Made by a program: the position numbers and the translations under genes
DNA from: Tardibacter chloracetimidivorans
GTDB taxonomy: Bacteria; Pseudomonadota; Alphaproteobacteria; Sphingomonadales; Sphingomonadaceae
Assembly: GCF_001890385.1 (NCBI RefSeq)
Contig: NZ_CP018221.1
Coordinates: forward strand, 2,777,501 to 2,841,500
Direction of reading: 5' to 3'
DNA length: 64,000 nucleotides
Notes under the pieces: model-generated
What the model was told of the DNA's origin: nothing
What the model saw: the letters and a program-made list of their open reading frames with translations, nothing else
Databases searched by the model: none
In this document: in pieces, positions 1-8,673 of the stretch
Layout: each line of letters begins with the position of its first letter
How positions within the stretch are numbered: the stretch's first letter is position 1

Positions 1-2
1 TC

Positions 3-200
3 GAAACCCCGATGGTGCAGCTTGCGGAGGGACGGCCGGGCGAAGCGCAGGCCATTCCCGAAGGCGTGCTGCCGCATGGCGCGAAGGGTGCGCCAAAGGA
101 CGTGGCCAATATGGTGCTGTTTCTTGCCTCCGACGAATCCCGCTATGTCACCGGCGCGGAATTCGTCGTGGACAATGGCCTCACCGTTCGTCCGTGGTAA
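3..200 (+). CDS. SDR family oxidoreductase, C-terminal fragment (5' end outside window)
   Basis: Only the last 65 codons are in the window. The visible tail ([12 protein letters not shown] followed by VVDNGLT) is the classical C-terminal signature of short-chain dehydrogenases/reductases, where the usual VDGG appears as VDNG. The Rossmann fold and the catalytic Tyr-x3-Lys lie upstream of base 1, so the substrate cannot be judged. The next gene, a Rieske ferredoxin, starts 33 bases later on the same strand. The SDR therefore probably belongs to the same catabolic transcription unit, for example as a diol or alcohol dehydrogenase. That role is inference from context. Confidence 0.8.
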   Translation, partial: ETPMVQLAEGRPGEAQAIPEGVLPHGAKGAPKDVANMVLFLASDESRYVTGAEFVVDNGLTVRPW

Positions 201-233
201 GCCTCATCTTTCGATGATTTGCGAAGGCTGACC

Positions 234-539
234 ATGGCCCGTGTTCTCCTGTGCCGGCTCGAAGACGTTCCCGAAAACGGGAACCGCGCCTTTACCGTGG
301 ACGACAAGGCGGTGCTCGTCTGTCGTTCGTCCTCGGGCGTGTTCGCGCTGGAGAATATGTGCAGCCATGCGACCTCCAGCCTTGAAGGTGGAAAGATGAA
401 GGGGCCGTTCCTCTTCTGCCCGCTTCACGGAATGCGGATAGACATGAGGAGCGGTTGCCCCAGCGGCCAGCTGACCAAGAAGCCGGTCAAGGTCTATGAA
501 GCGACGGTCGAAGACGGTCAGGTCTTCGCCGAGCTGTAA
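234..539 (+). CDS. Rieske [2Fe-2S] ferredoxin-like protein
   Basis: This 101-residue protein carries the full Rieske cluster motif: C-S-H, then 16 residues, then C-P-L-H (Cys43, His45, Cys62, His65 from this start). The length fits a stand-alone biphenyl/naphthalene-dioxygenase-type ferredoxin that passes electrons from a reductase to a ring-hydroxylating oxygenase or P450. No oxygenase or reductase is visible here, so its partner must be encoded elsewhere. An in-frame ATG 15 bases upstream (219) exists. ATG 234 was chosen because MARVLLCRLEDVP matches the usual ferredoxin N-terminus and an AAGG lies just ahead. It follows the SDR fragment closely and is convergent with the broken epoxide hydrolase. 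Confidence 0.85.
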   Translation: MARVLLCRLEDVPENGNRAFTVDDKAVLVCRSSSGVFALENMCSHATSSLEGGKMKGPFLFCPLHGMRIDMRSGCPSGQLTKKPVKVYEATVEDGQVFAEL

Positions 540-548
540 GCATCACTT

Positions 549-1733
549 CTATCGCCGCATCGGCCTGAACATCGCACGGACGTCGTCGACGATCAGCTCC
601 GGGACTTCCGCCGGCGCGAAATGACCGCCGCGATCATGGCGGCGTTCGAACACCAGGTTGAACATAGCCTCCAGCCCGGAGCCAAGGCCGGTCGTTCCGT
701 CATGGGTGAAATGGCTGATCCCCGAAGGCGCCTGCACCAGCGGTTCGAGGTCGTGCGAGGGCTGCCACAGATGCCGTGCGGCTTCGGCATAGAAGCGCGC
801 GGAGGTTCCGAAGCTGTCGGTCAACCAGTAGATCATCGCCGTGGTGATCAGAAAGTCCCTGTCGAAGGCGGCCTCCAGCCCCTCGCGGCAATCGCCCCAG
901 CTTCGCCGCCGCTCCACCAGCCAAGCCAAAAGGCCGACTGGCGAATCGTGGAGCGCATAGGCCAATGTCTGCGGATCGAGCACCTGGACGCAGACGTGAG
1001 CCGCGATCCGGCGCTGCCACGCGAGAAAGGCCTCGCGCTCCTCGCTGCCGAGGCCGGGCGGCGCAAGCGTTCCGGCGGTCACGTCCCACGGCCGTTCATG
1101 ATTGAACAGCGTGAGCGGCGCGACCGTGGAGACATGGATGCCGTGAAGCTCGCCCGCATATTTGTGGCCAAGCTGGGTGGTGGTGAGACCGCCCCAATCG
1201 CCGCCTTGCGCGGCGTATTTCTCAAAGCCCAGCACTTTCGTCATCAACTGGTGCCACAGGTCGGCCGTGGTCCAGAAGTTGACGCCGGTCTTCGTCAATG
1301 GCGTGGAGAGCCCGAACCCCGGCATGGAGGGGACGATCACCTCGAACGCGTCGGCCGGATCGCCGCCGAAAGACGCCGGGTCCGCCAGCGGACGAATAAC
1401 CCGGTTCAGATCCCAGAAGGTCTAGGGCCAGCCGTGCGACAGGATGATGGGCATCGGTTTCGGCCCGCGCCCCGGCTCTCGGATGAAGTGGATCGGCACA
1501 TCGTCGATCTCAGTCTGGAAATGCCGGAAACCGTTGATTGCGCTGAGCTGCGCGTCCCAGTCGTACCCGTCGCGCCAGTAGGACACCAGTTCCCTCAGAT
1601 AAGCGCCATTGACTCCATAGGACCAGTCGTCGTTGGCGAAATCTTCGGCAAAGCGCGTGCGGGCGAGCCGTTCGCGAAGATCGGCCAGCCTAGCCTCGGG
1701 CGGCTGGAAGCGGATCTGCTCGACCGCCATCAC
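549..1733 (-). pseudogene. epoxide hydrolase (EHN + alpha/beta hydrolase), interrupted by an in-frame TAG
   Basis: The reading frame runs 394 codons, the usual length of an epoxide hydrolase of the EPHX1-like family. It has one internal stop, TAG at 1424-1422, directly after the oxyanion-hole motif HGWP (codon 104). Translation after the stop resumes as TFWDLNRVIRPL in the same frame, so a single TGG-to-TAG change in a Trp codon explains the break. Everything else looks intact: the N-terminal EHN domain (about residues 5-100), the nucleophile motif GGDWG, and the C-terminal GGHF with the catalytic His. Its start overlaps the end of the upstream NTF2-like gene by 4 bases (ATGA). It is either a recent pseudogene or a sequencing error; a GTG shortly before MPGFG could give only an inactive fragment. 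Confidence 0.85.
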
Positions 1734-2341
1734 CGTCCGGCCTCCACAGCCCGGCGGAAGTGGTAGAGCGCATCATCGGGATGGCGGCGGCCAAGCGGGC
1801 GAAGATGGGCGAGCATGCCTTCGTCGAAAATCGATCTGGCGATGTCGCACCGGTTCCAGTCCATCAGGAGCATCCGTTCGGCAATGCGCCATTCGCCATT
1901 GCGGCGTTCGAAACGGTCGAAATAGCGGCCGCCGAAGAAGAACTCGTGCGGAATGCCGGCGACTTCGTCCCAGTCGAACTTCGCGGCATAGCTGGGGCCG
2001 AACGTGTCCTCCACCTTTGCGCGATCGCCCTTCAGCACGCAATTGGCGATCAGATAGCTTTCGCTGTGCGCGACATCGCCTTCCACCTCGATCAGCATGT
2101 TGCCGAGCGCGTGAACGGTGGATTCAAAGCGCTGTTTCGTGTCGCCGACGATATATTCGGCGAATGCGGCCGCGCCGCCATTGAAAACGCCGTGATTGTC
2201 GACGGCATCCTCCCAGTAGAGCGATTTCATCAGCTCGACGTCGCACCTGTCCAGCGCGCGGCAGTAAAGCAGCAGCATGTCGCTGATCCTGGCCCGCGAG
2301 GCGAGTTCGTCGAGCAGTGCTTCGGATTGCCCCATCATCAT
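1730..2341 (-). CDS. nuclear transport factor 2 family (SnoaL_4-type) protein
   Basis: This 203-residue protein has the cone-shaped NTF2-like fold signature of the SnoaL_4 group: an N-terminal helix with ISDMLLLYCRALDRCD, then LYWEDAVDNHG, and a C-terminal GRYFDRFERRNGEWRIAER strand pair. Relatives act as small hydratases, isomerases or dehydratases, or as beta subunits of ring-hydroxylating enzymes, in sphingomonad catabolic clusters. It is the first gene of a minus-strand unit and its last 4 bases overlap the start of the broken epoxide hydrolase. A conserved motif shared with two other promoters of this cluster lies 50-65 bases upstream of the start codon. The substrate is not predictable. 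Confidence 0.8.
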   Translation of the reverse strand: MMMGQSEALLDELASRARISDMLLLYCRALDRCDVELMKSLYWEDAVDNHGVFNGGAAAFAEYIVGDTKQRFESTVHALGNMLIEVEGDVAHSESYLIANCVLKGDRAKVEDTFGPSYAAKFDWDEVAGIPHEFFFGGRYFDRFERRNGEWRIAERMLLMDWNRCDIARSIFDEGMLAHLRPLGRRHPDDALYHFRRAVEAGR

Positions 2342-2390
2342 TCCTTACCTCCGAGGTCGAGCGAAAGGTTGACACAGGCAAAAAATAAAA

Positions 2391-2406
2391 ACAAGCATGA
2401 CTGTAT
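2391..2406 (-). promoter_or_regulatory. shared cluster motif, copy A (candidate regulator binding site)
   Basis: Read toward the NTF2-like gene, the sequence is ATACAGTCATGCTTGT. Fifteen of its 16 bases recur at 4085-4100 in front of the TonB-dependent receptor, in the same orientation and at a similar distance from the start codon. The core has partial dyad symmetry (ACA-NN-CATG-NN-TGT). It could be the operator of the TetR regulator encoded at 2966-3583 or a site for an activator. Confidence 0.5.
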
Positions 2407-2466
2407 CTAAATTGATGCCCGGCCGGTGGAACGCTGCGATGGCCGCCGGGGCTTTTGTCGGGGAGA

Positions 2467-2940
2467 ATGTCATTGCAAGCCCATAGCCCGGCGGAACTGC
2501 CGCCTGCCGAGCAGCCCGATCTGGCGGAGCAGGGCTGGCGTCGTATGCATCCGGAAGGCCTGACCGGCTATGATGCGCTGCTGCCGGTCCTGCTGGTCCG
2601 CCCCGGCGATCCCGGCCGCGCGGAGGCCCGGGTGGAAACGGGGAGCCACAGCCTTAACGTGCTGGGCGGCTTTCACGGCGGCTATCTGGCGTCGATTGGT
2701 GAGCTGGTGCTCTTCCTGCCGCTGTTTCTGCACGGCAAGGTTTCGAGCCAGGGAGCGATCACGGTCGATTTCACGATTCAGTTCATGGCGGGCGGAGGTG
2801 CGGGGTCGCCGTTGCTCGTCTCGATCGAGTTGCTGCACGAGACGGGGCGCATGGCCTTTCTGCGGGGCGTCATGGAGCAGGACGGCCGCCGGGTCGCCGC
2901 CTTTACGGGCACGATGCGAAAGCTGGGCGCGGCGCGCTGA
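2467..2940 (+). CDS. PaaI-type hotdog-fold thioesterase
   Basis: This 157-residue protein looks like a PaaI/4HBT thioesterase. The hotdog helix region reads LNVLGGFHGGYLASIGE, with the HGG turn that precedes the central helix, followed by the long antiparallel strands AITVDFTIQFM and SIELLHETGRMAFLRG. Family members hydrolyse acyl-CoA thioesters, often aryl-acetyl- or hydroxybenzoyl-CoA. A TTG start 12 bases upstream is possible, but ATG 2467 follows a GGGGAGA ribosome site. It is transcribed divergently from the NTF2-like gene and sits in the same catabolic cluster. It probably releases CoA from a degradation intermediate (inference). Confidence 0.75.
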   Translation: MSLQAHSPAELPPAEQPDLAEQGWRRMHPEGLTGYDALLPVLLVRPGDPGRAEARVETGSHSLNVLGGFHGGYLASIGELVLFLPLFLHGKVSSQGAITVDFTIQFMAGGGAGSPLLVSIELLHETGRMAFLRGVMEQDGRRVAAFTGTMRKLGAAR

Positions 2941-2965
2941 CGCCCCATCCGGCTCCGCGGCCGGC

Positions 2966-3583
2966 CTAGCCCTTGCGGCCGCCGAGGCGGGGGTGAAGGT
3001 CGATGATCTGCTGCTCCAGATGGTTGAGCATCAGTTCGACCACATGGTCGTTCGCCAGCCCCGAGCGGTTGCGTAGCGCGAGCCCTTCCAGCACCGTCTG
3101 CGCCAGCGTGATCGCAAGTTCGAAGCGTTCCGGGTCGCTCTGCCAGTCGGCGAATATGTCGACTGCGCGAACGTCCCAGCGCGCCTGATATTCTTCCTCC
3201 AGCGGCTTCAATACCGCCGCCAGCGCCGCATCGGTCCGCGCCGCGTGCCTGATCTCCTCAAAGGCGATGGCCGTGGGCGTGGAAAGCTGGTCCCAATAGG
3301 TGCGCATGATCGCGCCGACCTGCGCCGGATCGATTGCAGTCACCCGGCCCAGCGCGCGCAGCCGCTTTTCCTGCAATTCGATGATCGTCCCGCGAATAAG
3401 GTCCGGGCCATCCCTGAAATGATGCAGCACGGCCCCGCGCGTCACCCCCGCCTCGGCGGCGACACGAAGCGGATTGGTGCGCGCATAGCCATATTTGACG
3501 AGACAGGCGATCGTGGCGTCCAGCAGCCGCTTTCGTGTGCGCTCGCTGCGAAGCTGCCGCACCGGCGTGCGTTGGGTGATCAT
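2966..3583 (-). CDS. TetR/AcrR family transcriptional regulator
   Basis: The protein has 205 residues from the ATG at 3583. It starts with a typical TetR DNA-binding domain (RKRLLDATIACLVKYGY, then VAAEAGVTRGAVLHHF, about residues 15-60) followed by an all-helical ligand-binding domain. The C-terminus is TetR-like but not informative about the ligand. The frame is open a further 32 codons upstream, but that stretch overlaps the end of the ABM gene and looks non-coding. It lies 26 bases downstream of the ABM monooxygenase gene on the same strand and probably shares its promoter. That promoter carries a copy of the cluster motif, so autoregulation and control of the neighbouring catabolic genes is likely but unproven. 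Confidence 0.85.
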   Translation of the reverse strand: MITQRTPVRQLRSERTRKRLLDATIACLVKYGYARTNPLRVAAEAGVTRGAVLHHFRDGPDLIRGTIIELQEKRLRALGRVTAIDPAQVGAIMRTYWDQLSTPTAIAFEEIRHAARTDAALAAVLKPLEEEYQARWDVRAVDIFADWQSDPERFELAITLAQTVLEGLALRNRSGLANDHVVELMLNHLEQQIIDLHPRLGGRKG

Positions 3584-3609
3584 CCTGGTCAGACCGCTTC
3601 TCCTCCCGC

Positions 3610-3921
3610 TCAGGGCTTCTTGTCGAGCGCGGCCACGGGAGTCCAGAACTCTTGTGCGAAACCCCGGTCGTCGATGCATTCGACCATCCGCGCTACGATT
3701 GGTCCGGACACCGGCCCGGTGCGGTGGCGCTCGTCGGCATCTGCGTCGACATAGCTTTCATAAAAGACATAGCTGTACGGATCGTCGGCAAGGGTGAAGA
3801 CCTGATAGTCCAGGGTGCCGGGGTCGTCGCGCGCAACCTCCATCATGTCGGCGATAGCCTGCCGGAAGCTGGCCTCCATTTCAGGTTTGATGTGAAGGCG
3901 GGCGATGTAGGTGTAGCTCAT
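3610..3921 (-). CDS. antibiotic biosynthesis monooxygenase (ABM) domain protein
   Basis: This 103-residue single-domain protein has the ferredoxin-like ABM fold pattern: MSYTYIARLHIKPE, a helix with SFRQAIADMMEVARDDPGTL, the strand DYQVFTLADDPYSYVFYESY, and a final EFWTPVAAL. Such small dimers act as cofactor-free oxygenases or as heme or quinol-handling proteins, and are common beside degradation genes. The start was set at ATG 3921, which follows a GGAAGAG ribosome site. It is divergent from the TonB-dependent receptor and upstream of the TetR gene in a probable two-gene unit. Confidence 0.75.
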   Translation of the reverse strand: MSYTYIARLHIKPEMEASFRQAIADMMEVARDDPGTLDYQVFTLADDPYSYVFYESYVDADADERHRTGPVSGPIVARMVECIDDRGFAQEFWTPVAALDKKP

Positions 3922-3977
3922 CTCTTCCTCCGTCCAGGGCCTCGATGGTGACATATCCGCCACATAATTGAAACATT

Positions 3978-3993
3978 CAATCGTGCATGTTTG
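3978..3993 (-). promoter_or_regulatory. shared cluster motif, copy C (diverged)
   Basis: Read toward the ABM gene, the sequence CAAACATGCACGATTG aligns with the motif at 2391 and 4085 through CA-NN-CATGC-NN-GATT. It sits 57-72 bases upstream of the ABM start, the same spacing as the other copies. It is less conserved than copies A and B, so this assignment is tentative. Confidence 0.35.
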
Positions 3994-4084
3994 CATATTT
4001 GGCCCGCGGGCATTGTCAAAGCGTCTTTGAAAACAACTATTTAATATGACGCCGCGCCTCGGCTGACGGCGTGTTTCATAAAAC

Positions 4085-4100
4085 ATACAGTCATGCTTGA
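4085..4100 (+). promoter_or_regulatory. shared cluster motif, copy B upstream of the TonB-dependent receptor
   Basis: ATACAGTCATGCTTGA lies 54-69 bases before the receptor start. It is identical over 15 bases to the motif upstream of the NTF2-like gene, in the same orientation relative to the gene. An AT-rich stretch (TTTTAAAT) follows directly and could be the -10 region, which would place the motif over or just upstream of the promoter core. Confidence 0.5.
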
Positions 4101-4153
4101 TTTTAAATCCTCGGCCCTGTAGATCAGGAAAAACAACGCAGGGAGAGGATGCC

Positions 4154-6685
4154 ATGTCCACACAGTTCGCGATTCGCGGCGTCGGGTTGCTCGCGCTTGC
4201 AGCCGCCATCAATGGAAATGCCCTGGCGCAGTCGGTCGAGCCGGAAGGCGCGGGCGTTCCCGCGGCCGCTCCCGCGCCTACCCAGGCGACTGCCGACGCT
4301 CCGCCTGCCGTGCCCGCTGAAACCGTGCCGGCCGAAACCGGGGTGGGTGAGGCCGGGCTTGCCGAGATCATCGTCACTGCAACGCGCCGCGACACCAATC
4401 TCCAGACCACGCCGGTTGCGGTGTCTGCGGTCGATTCGTCGCTCATCAACCAGGCCGCGCCGCGCGATATCGGCGACCTCGCCACCTTCGTCCCCAATTT
4501 CTCGGCGGCCAAGATCACCGGCTTCAACGCCGCGTCGTTCGCCTTGCGCGGCGTAAGCGTCAACAACATCATCGTCTATTATGAAGCGCCGGTCGGCGTT
4601 CTTCTCGACGACTTCGTGATGCCGTCGGTCCAGACCCAGCTTCTCGACACCTTCGACATCGCGCAGCTCGAAGTGCTTCGCGGCCCCCAGGGCACGCTGT
4701 TCGGAAAGAACACCACGGGCGGCGCCGTGACCGTCCGCACGAAACGGCCGGAGCTTGATCGCATCGGCGGCGAGGCGCGCGCCACCTATGGCAGCTTCAA
4801 CGCCTATCAGCTCCAGGGCGCGCTGAACCTTCCGATCATCACCGACGTGCTTGGGCTGCGCCTGGTCGGCAGCTACGCCAAGTCAGACGGCTATATGCGC
4901 AACGGCTATTGCTATGGCCCGGTCGTCACCTTCGGCCCCAGCAAATATGCAGGCGTCTCCGGGTGCGGCGACGGTCGCCGGATCGGCGGCACGGATGTAT
5001 TTTCCGGCCGCGCCAAGCTGCTTTGGGAGCCCACCAGCGACATCTCGGCGCTGCTCCAGTACGAGATCATCCGCGACAATTCCGAACCGGCGGTCGCGAT
5101 CGAAGACACTCCCCCCGGCAACAACTTCCTGTTCAACGTGCTGGGCGTCGGCGGCGCGCGCAACACCGGCGATCCGCTCGACCGGCACGGGCTGACCTTC
5201 CGTGAAACCGAATATATCGAGACCAGCAAGGCGCGCGTCGACGTGGACGGCGTGTTCCTGAACGTGAACGTCGATATCGGGCCGGGCACCATCACCAATG
5301 TCGCGGGCTATCGCTTCCAGCGCTCGCGCCTGCCGAACAGCACCACCGGCATGGGCTCGATCGTCGCGCCCGACGGCGATGAACTCGCGCTGTTCGACCT
5401 CAACCGGTCCGACAACCGCAAGACCTGGCAGGAAGAGTTGCGCTTCGCATCCGACTTCGGCGGCCGCTTCGATTTCGTCAGCGGCGTCTTCTATCAGCGT
5501 GAGCATGTCGATTTCTGCGTGGCGCAGGTGCTGGGATTCCAGGATCTGGTTGGAGCGACAACGCCCTATGGCGCATGGGACGACAATCCCTTCGTGCTCT
5601 GCAACGATCAGCGGTCGCGCTCGACCGCCGTCTACGCCGAGGGCACCTACAAGTTTACCGACGATCTGACGCTCACGGTCGGCGGCCGCTACACCTGGGA
5701 GAAGAAGAAGTGGCGGGGCCGCCAGCAGTCGTTCGTGCAGGACATCACCGGCGATCCGACGATGACCTGGCGGGACGTCTCGCTGATGGAACTGAATGAC
5801 TTCGGGCGCTTCCCGACCGGCGTCGTCAGCAACAGCGCCTCGTTCAAGGAGCCGACATGGCGGGTGAGCCTGGGCTATCGCTTCTCGCCCACCATCTATG
5901 GCTATGCGACCTATTCGCGCGGTTTCAAGGGCGGCGGATATAATGACCAGATCGGGTCGTTCGCACCGTTCGGCGCCAATCTGGACGCCTTTGCCGCAGC
6001 GGCCGCTCCGACCGATCCGGAAACCGCCGACAGCTATGAAGCGGGCGTGAAGACCGAGTTTCTGGACCGCCGCCTTCGCTTCAACCTCACCGGCTTCTAT
6101 GTGAAGTACAAGGATCTGCAAAAGCAGATCGTCACGCCGCTATCCGTCAACGGGCAGACCTTCCAGGTGACGCGCTTCTTCAACGCGGCTGCCGCAGAGG
6201 TGAAGGGCATCGAGGCCGAAGTCACGGCAATCCCGATCGAAGGGCTGACGCTGCGCGCCAACCTTGGCTATCAGGACGGCAAATATAATGAATATGTGAC
6301 CCCGCTGCCGGCCGGCTATGATCTGGCGACGGCCCCGCTTGACCGCGCGCCCAAATGGCAGTGGGCGGCCGATGCGGCCTATGAGCATCCGATCGGCGAC
6401 ATGGGGAGCGTGTTCCTGAACGGAAACGTCGCCTATACCGGGCGCAACCTGTTCAGCCAGTCGATCACCTCGCCCGACGAGAACGCCTATCTGCAGGCGC
6501 GGACGGTCTTCAACGGCTCTATCGGCTTCAAGGGGCCGGACGACGCCTATTCGATCCGCCTCATCGGCCGGAACCTGACCGACAAGCGCTATCGCGTCAG
6601 CCAGCTTATCGTAGGCGGGCTCTGGACCTTCTCGAACTATGCCCCACCGCGCAGCTGGGCGATCGAGGGAAGCTTCAAATTCTAG
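4154..6685 (+). CDS. TonB-dependent receptor
   Basis: This 843-residue outer-membrane receptor has a signal peptide (about residues 1-25, ending ALA-QS), an Ala/Pro-rich spacer (about 28-60), and a TonB-box-like segment EIIVTATRR (71-79). These are followed by the plug domain (LRGVSVNN, LRGPQGTLFGKNTTGG) and a long beta-barrel ending in Phe (SFKF), as outer-membrane barrels require. It takes up a substrate with energy from TonB-ExbBD. The surrounding catabolic genes suggest a hydrophobic or aromatic compound rather than a siderophore (inference). The start is ATG 4154, preceded by GGGAGAGG. A strong hairpin terminator follows the gene. The 13 bases of its ribosome-binding region recur in a structured gap at 9.25 kb. 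Confidence 0.9.
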   Translation: MSTQFAIRGVGLLALAAAINGNALAQSVEPEGAGVPAAAPAPTQATADAPPAVPAETVPAETGVGEAGLAEIIVTATRRDTNLQTTPVAVSAVDSSLINQAAPRDIGDLATFVPNFSAAKITGFNAASFALRGVSVNNIIVYYEAPVGVLLDDFVMPSVQTQLLDTFDIAQLEVLRGPQGTLFGKNTTGGAVTVRTKRPELDRIGGEARATYGSFNAYQLQGALNLPIITDVLGLRLVGSYAKSDGYMRNGYCYGPVVTFGPSKYAGVSGCGDGRRIGGTDVFSGRAKLLWEPTSDISALLQYEIIRDNSEPAVAIEDTPPGNNFLFNVLGVGGARNTGDPLDRHGLTFRETEYIETSKARVDVDGVFLNVNVDIGPGTITNVAGYRFQRSRLPNSTTGMGSIVAPDGDELALFDLNRSDNRKTWQEELRFASDFGGRFDFVSGVFYQREHVDFCVAQVLGFQDLVGATTPYGAWDDNPFVLCNDQRSRSTAVYAEGTYKFTDDLTLTVGGRYTWEKKKWRGRQQSFVQDITGDPTMTWRDVSLMELNDFGRFPTGVVSNSASFKEPTWRVSLGYRFSPTIYGYATYSRGFKGGGYNDQIGSFAPFGANLDAFAAAAAPTDPETADSYEAGVKTEFLDRRLRFNLTGFYVKYKDLQKQIVTPLSVNGQTFQVTRFFNAAAAEVKGIEAEVTAIPIEGLTLRANLGYQDGKYNEYVTPLPAGYDLATAPLDRAPKWQWAADAAYEHPIGDMGSVFLNGNVAYTGRNLFSQSITSPDENAYLQARTVFNGSIGFKGPDDAYSIRLIGRNLTDKRYRVSQLIVGGLWTFSNYAPPRSWAIEGSFKF

Positions 6686-6709
6686 GAGACCGTTCTGCTG
6701 GTCCCCCCG

Positions 6710-6743
6710 GGCCGGGCCGCGCAAGCGGTCCGGCCTTTCTTTT
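6710..6743 (+). terminator. rho-independent terminator after the TonB-dependent receptor
   Basis: An 11-bp stem (GGCCGGGCCGC with GCGGTCCGGCC, one G-T pair) closes a GCAA tetraloop and is followed by TTTCTTTT. It lies 24 bases after the receptor stop codon. Confidence 0.85.
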
Positions 6744-6763
6744 GTGGGGAGGCTACGCTGCGC

Positions 6764-6780
6764 TGCACCAAAACAGTGCC
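6764..6780 (+). promoter_or_regulatory. candidate NtrC binding site
   Basis: TGCACCAAAACAGTGCC matches 11 of the 14 fixed positions of the NtrC consensus TGCACCA-N3-TGGTGCA. It lies about 110 bases upstream of the sigma-54 type promoter of glnK, a normal enhancer distance. A second TGCAC half-site starts at 6790. Confidence 0.55.
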
Positions 6781-6873
6781 TAGTTTTTATGCACCGTGTC
6801 ATTTCTGCTTAATTTGGCGGCGGTGAGGGCGCTTCCCGCAGCCAGAGCGCCGCTGGTCGAGGCCGATTCATAA

Positions 6874-7263
<390 letters not shown>

Positions 7264-7278
7264 ACAAACGGGGGAAGC

Positions 7279-8616
7279 ATGAATCTATTGCACAAGATCG
7301 GGGCGGGCAGCGCGATGTTCGCCGCCTCCGCCTTTGCCGCGATGCCGGCCTGGGCGCAGGAAGTGGCCGAGGAGGTCGCGCCCGTCGCCGACAAGGGCGA
7401 CACCGCCTGGATGATGGTTTCGACCGTCCTCGTCCTCATGATGATCCTGCCGGGCCTGGCACTGTTCTACGGCGGTCTGACCCGCACCAAGAACATGCTG
7501 TCCACCATGACGCAGATCGGCGCGGCGGCAGCGCTCGCCATGCTGATCTGGGTGATGTGGGGCTATACCATGGCCTTTGGCGATGGCGGCAACGCCATCA
7601 TCTCCGGCTTCGGCAAGGCCTTTCTGAACGGCGTCACGCCCGACAGCATGGCCGCCACCTTCTCCGAAGGCGTGGTCATCCCGGAATATGTGTTCATCTG
7701 CTTCCAGATGACCTTTGCGGCGATCACCGTCGCGCTGGTACTGGGCGCCACGGTTGAGCGCATGAAGTTTTCAGCGACGATGATCTTCGCGATCATCTGG
7801 CTGACGATCGTCTATTTCCCGATCGCGCACATGGTGTGGGCGGGCAACGGCTATTTCTTCGCGCTTGGCGCTCTGGATTTCGCTGGCGGCACCGTGGTCC
7901 ACATCAATGCGGGCGTCTCTGCGCTGGTCGCATGCCTCATCCTTGGCAAGCGCATCGGCTACCAGAAGGAAGTGATGGCGCCGCACAGCATGACGATGAC
8001 GTTCATCGGCACCGGACTGCTGTGGGTGGGCTGGTTCGGCTTCAACGCCGGTTCGGCGCTGGAGGCCAATGGTTCGGCCGCGCTTGCGATGATCAACACC
8101 TTTGTCGCAACCGCATCGGCGGGCCTGTTCTGGATGATCGCCGAGCGTCTGAGCGGCCACAAGGGCTCGGCCCTGGGCTTCTGCTCCGGCATCATCGCCG
8201 GCCTGGTCGCCGTCACTCCGGCGGCGGGCAACAGCGGCCCGTTCGGCGCGATCGTGCTTGGCGCGGTGGCTTCGGTCATCTGCTTCTACGCGGTCAGCAT
8301 CCTGAAGCCGAGGCTTGGCTATGACGACTCGCTCGACGCGTTCGGCATCCACGGCATCGGCGGCATGATCGGCGCGATCGGCACCGGCATCGTCTATGCG
8401 CCGTGGCTCGGTGGCCCCGGCGGCGACGACTTCAGCATCGGCTCGCAGCTTGTCATCCAGATCCAGACCGTCCTCGCGACGATCGTCTGGTCGGCTGTCG
8501 GCACCGCGATCGCGATCTTCGTCGCCAAGGCGCTTACCGGCCTCCGGGTGACCGAGGAAACCGAGCGCGAAGGGCTCGACCTCGGCGAACACGGCGAGCG
8601 CGCCTACAACTACTGA
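7279..8616 (+). CDS. amtB: ammonium transporter AmtB
   Basis: This 445-residue inner-membrane ammonium channel has a cleavable signal peptide (about 1-26, ending AWA-QE) and about eleven transmembrane helices. It carries the two pore histidines in VVHINAG (His208) and FGIHGIGG (His358). The trimer conducts NH3 after deprotonation of NH4+ and is gated by GlnK, encoded just upstream in the same operon. The C-terminal cytoplasmic tail (VTEETEREGLDLGEHGERAY) is the usual GlnK-docking tail. A hairpin terminator follows the gene. Confidence 0.95.
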   Translation: MNLLHKIGAGSAMFAASAFAAMPAWAQEVAEEVAPVADKGDTAWMMVSTVLVLMMILPGLALFYGGLTRTKNMLSTMTQIGAAAALAMLIWVMWGYTMAFGDGGNAIISGFGKAFLNGVTPDSMAATFSEGVVIPEYVFICFQMTFAAITVALVLGATVERMKFSATMIFAIIWLTIVYFPIAHMVWAGNGYFFALGALDFAGGTVVHINAGVSALVACLILGKRIGYQKEVMAPHSMTMTFIGTGLLWVGWFGFNAGSALEANGSAALAMINTFVATASAGLFWMIAERLSGHKGSALGFCSGIIAGLVAVTPAAGNSGPFGAIVLGAVASVICFYAVSILKPRLGYDDSLDAFGIHGIGGMIGAIGTGIVYAPWLGGPGGDDFSIGSQLVIQIQTVLATIVWSAVGTAIAIFVAKALTGLRVTEETEREGLDLGEHGERAYNY

Positions 8617-8638
8617 CGGGGTTCCTCCTGCGAACGAC

Positions 8639-8669
8639 TGGGCCGGGGCATCGCTCCGGCCCATTTTTT
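8639..8669 (+). terminator. rho-independent terminator after amtB
   Basis: An 11-bp stem (TGGGCCGGGGC with GCTCCGGCCCA, one G-T pair) encloses a 3-base loop and is followed by six T residues. It ends just short of the convergent DUF442 gene and may serve only the plus strand. Confidence 0.85.
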
Positions 8670-8673
8670 ATGT

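Noticed and set aside
549..1733. Read-through or special decoding of the TAG in the epoxide hydrolase
   Set aside because: No supporting context (no stem-loop, no suppressor gene) was recognised; a point mutation or read error is simpler.
4883..6121. A 412-codon open frame antisense to the TonB-dependent receptor
   Set aside because: Shadow of the barrel-coding frame; no ribosome site and no domain.
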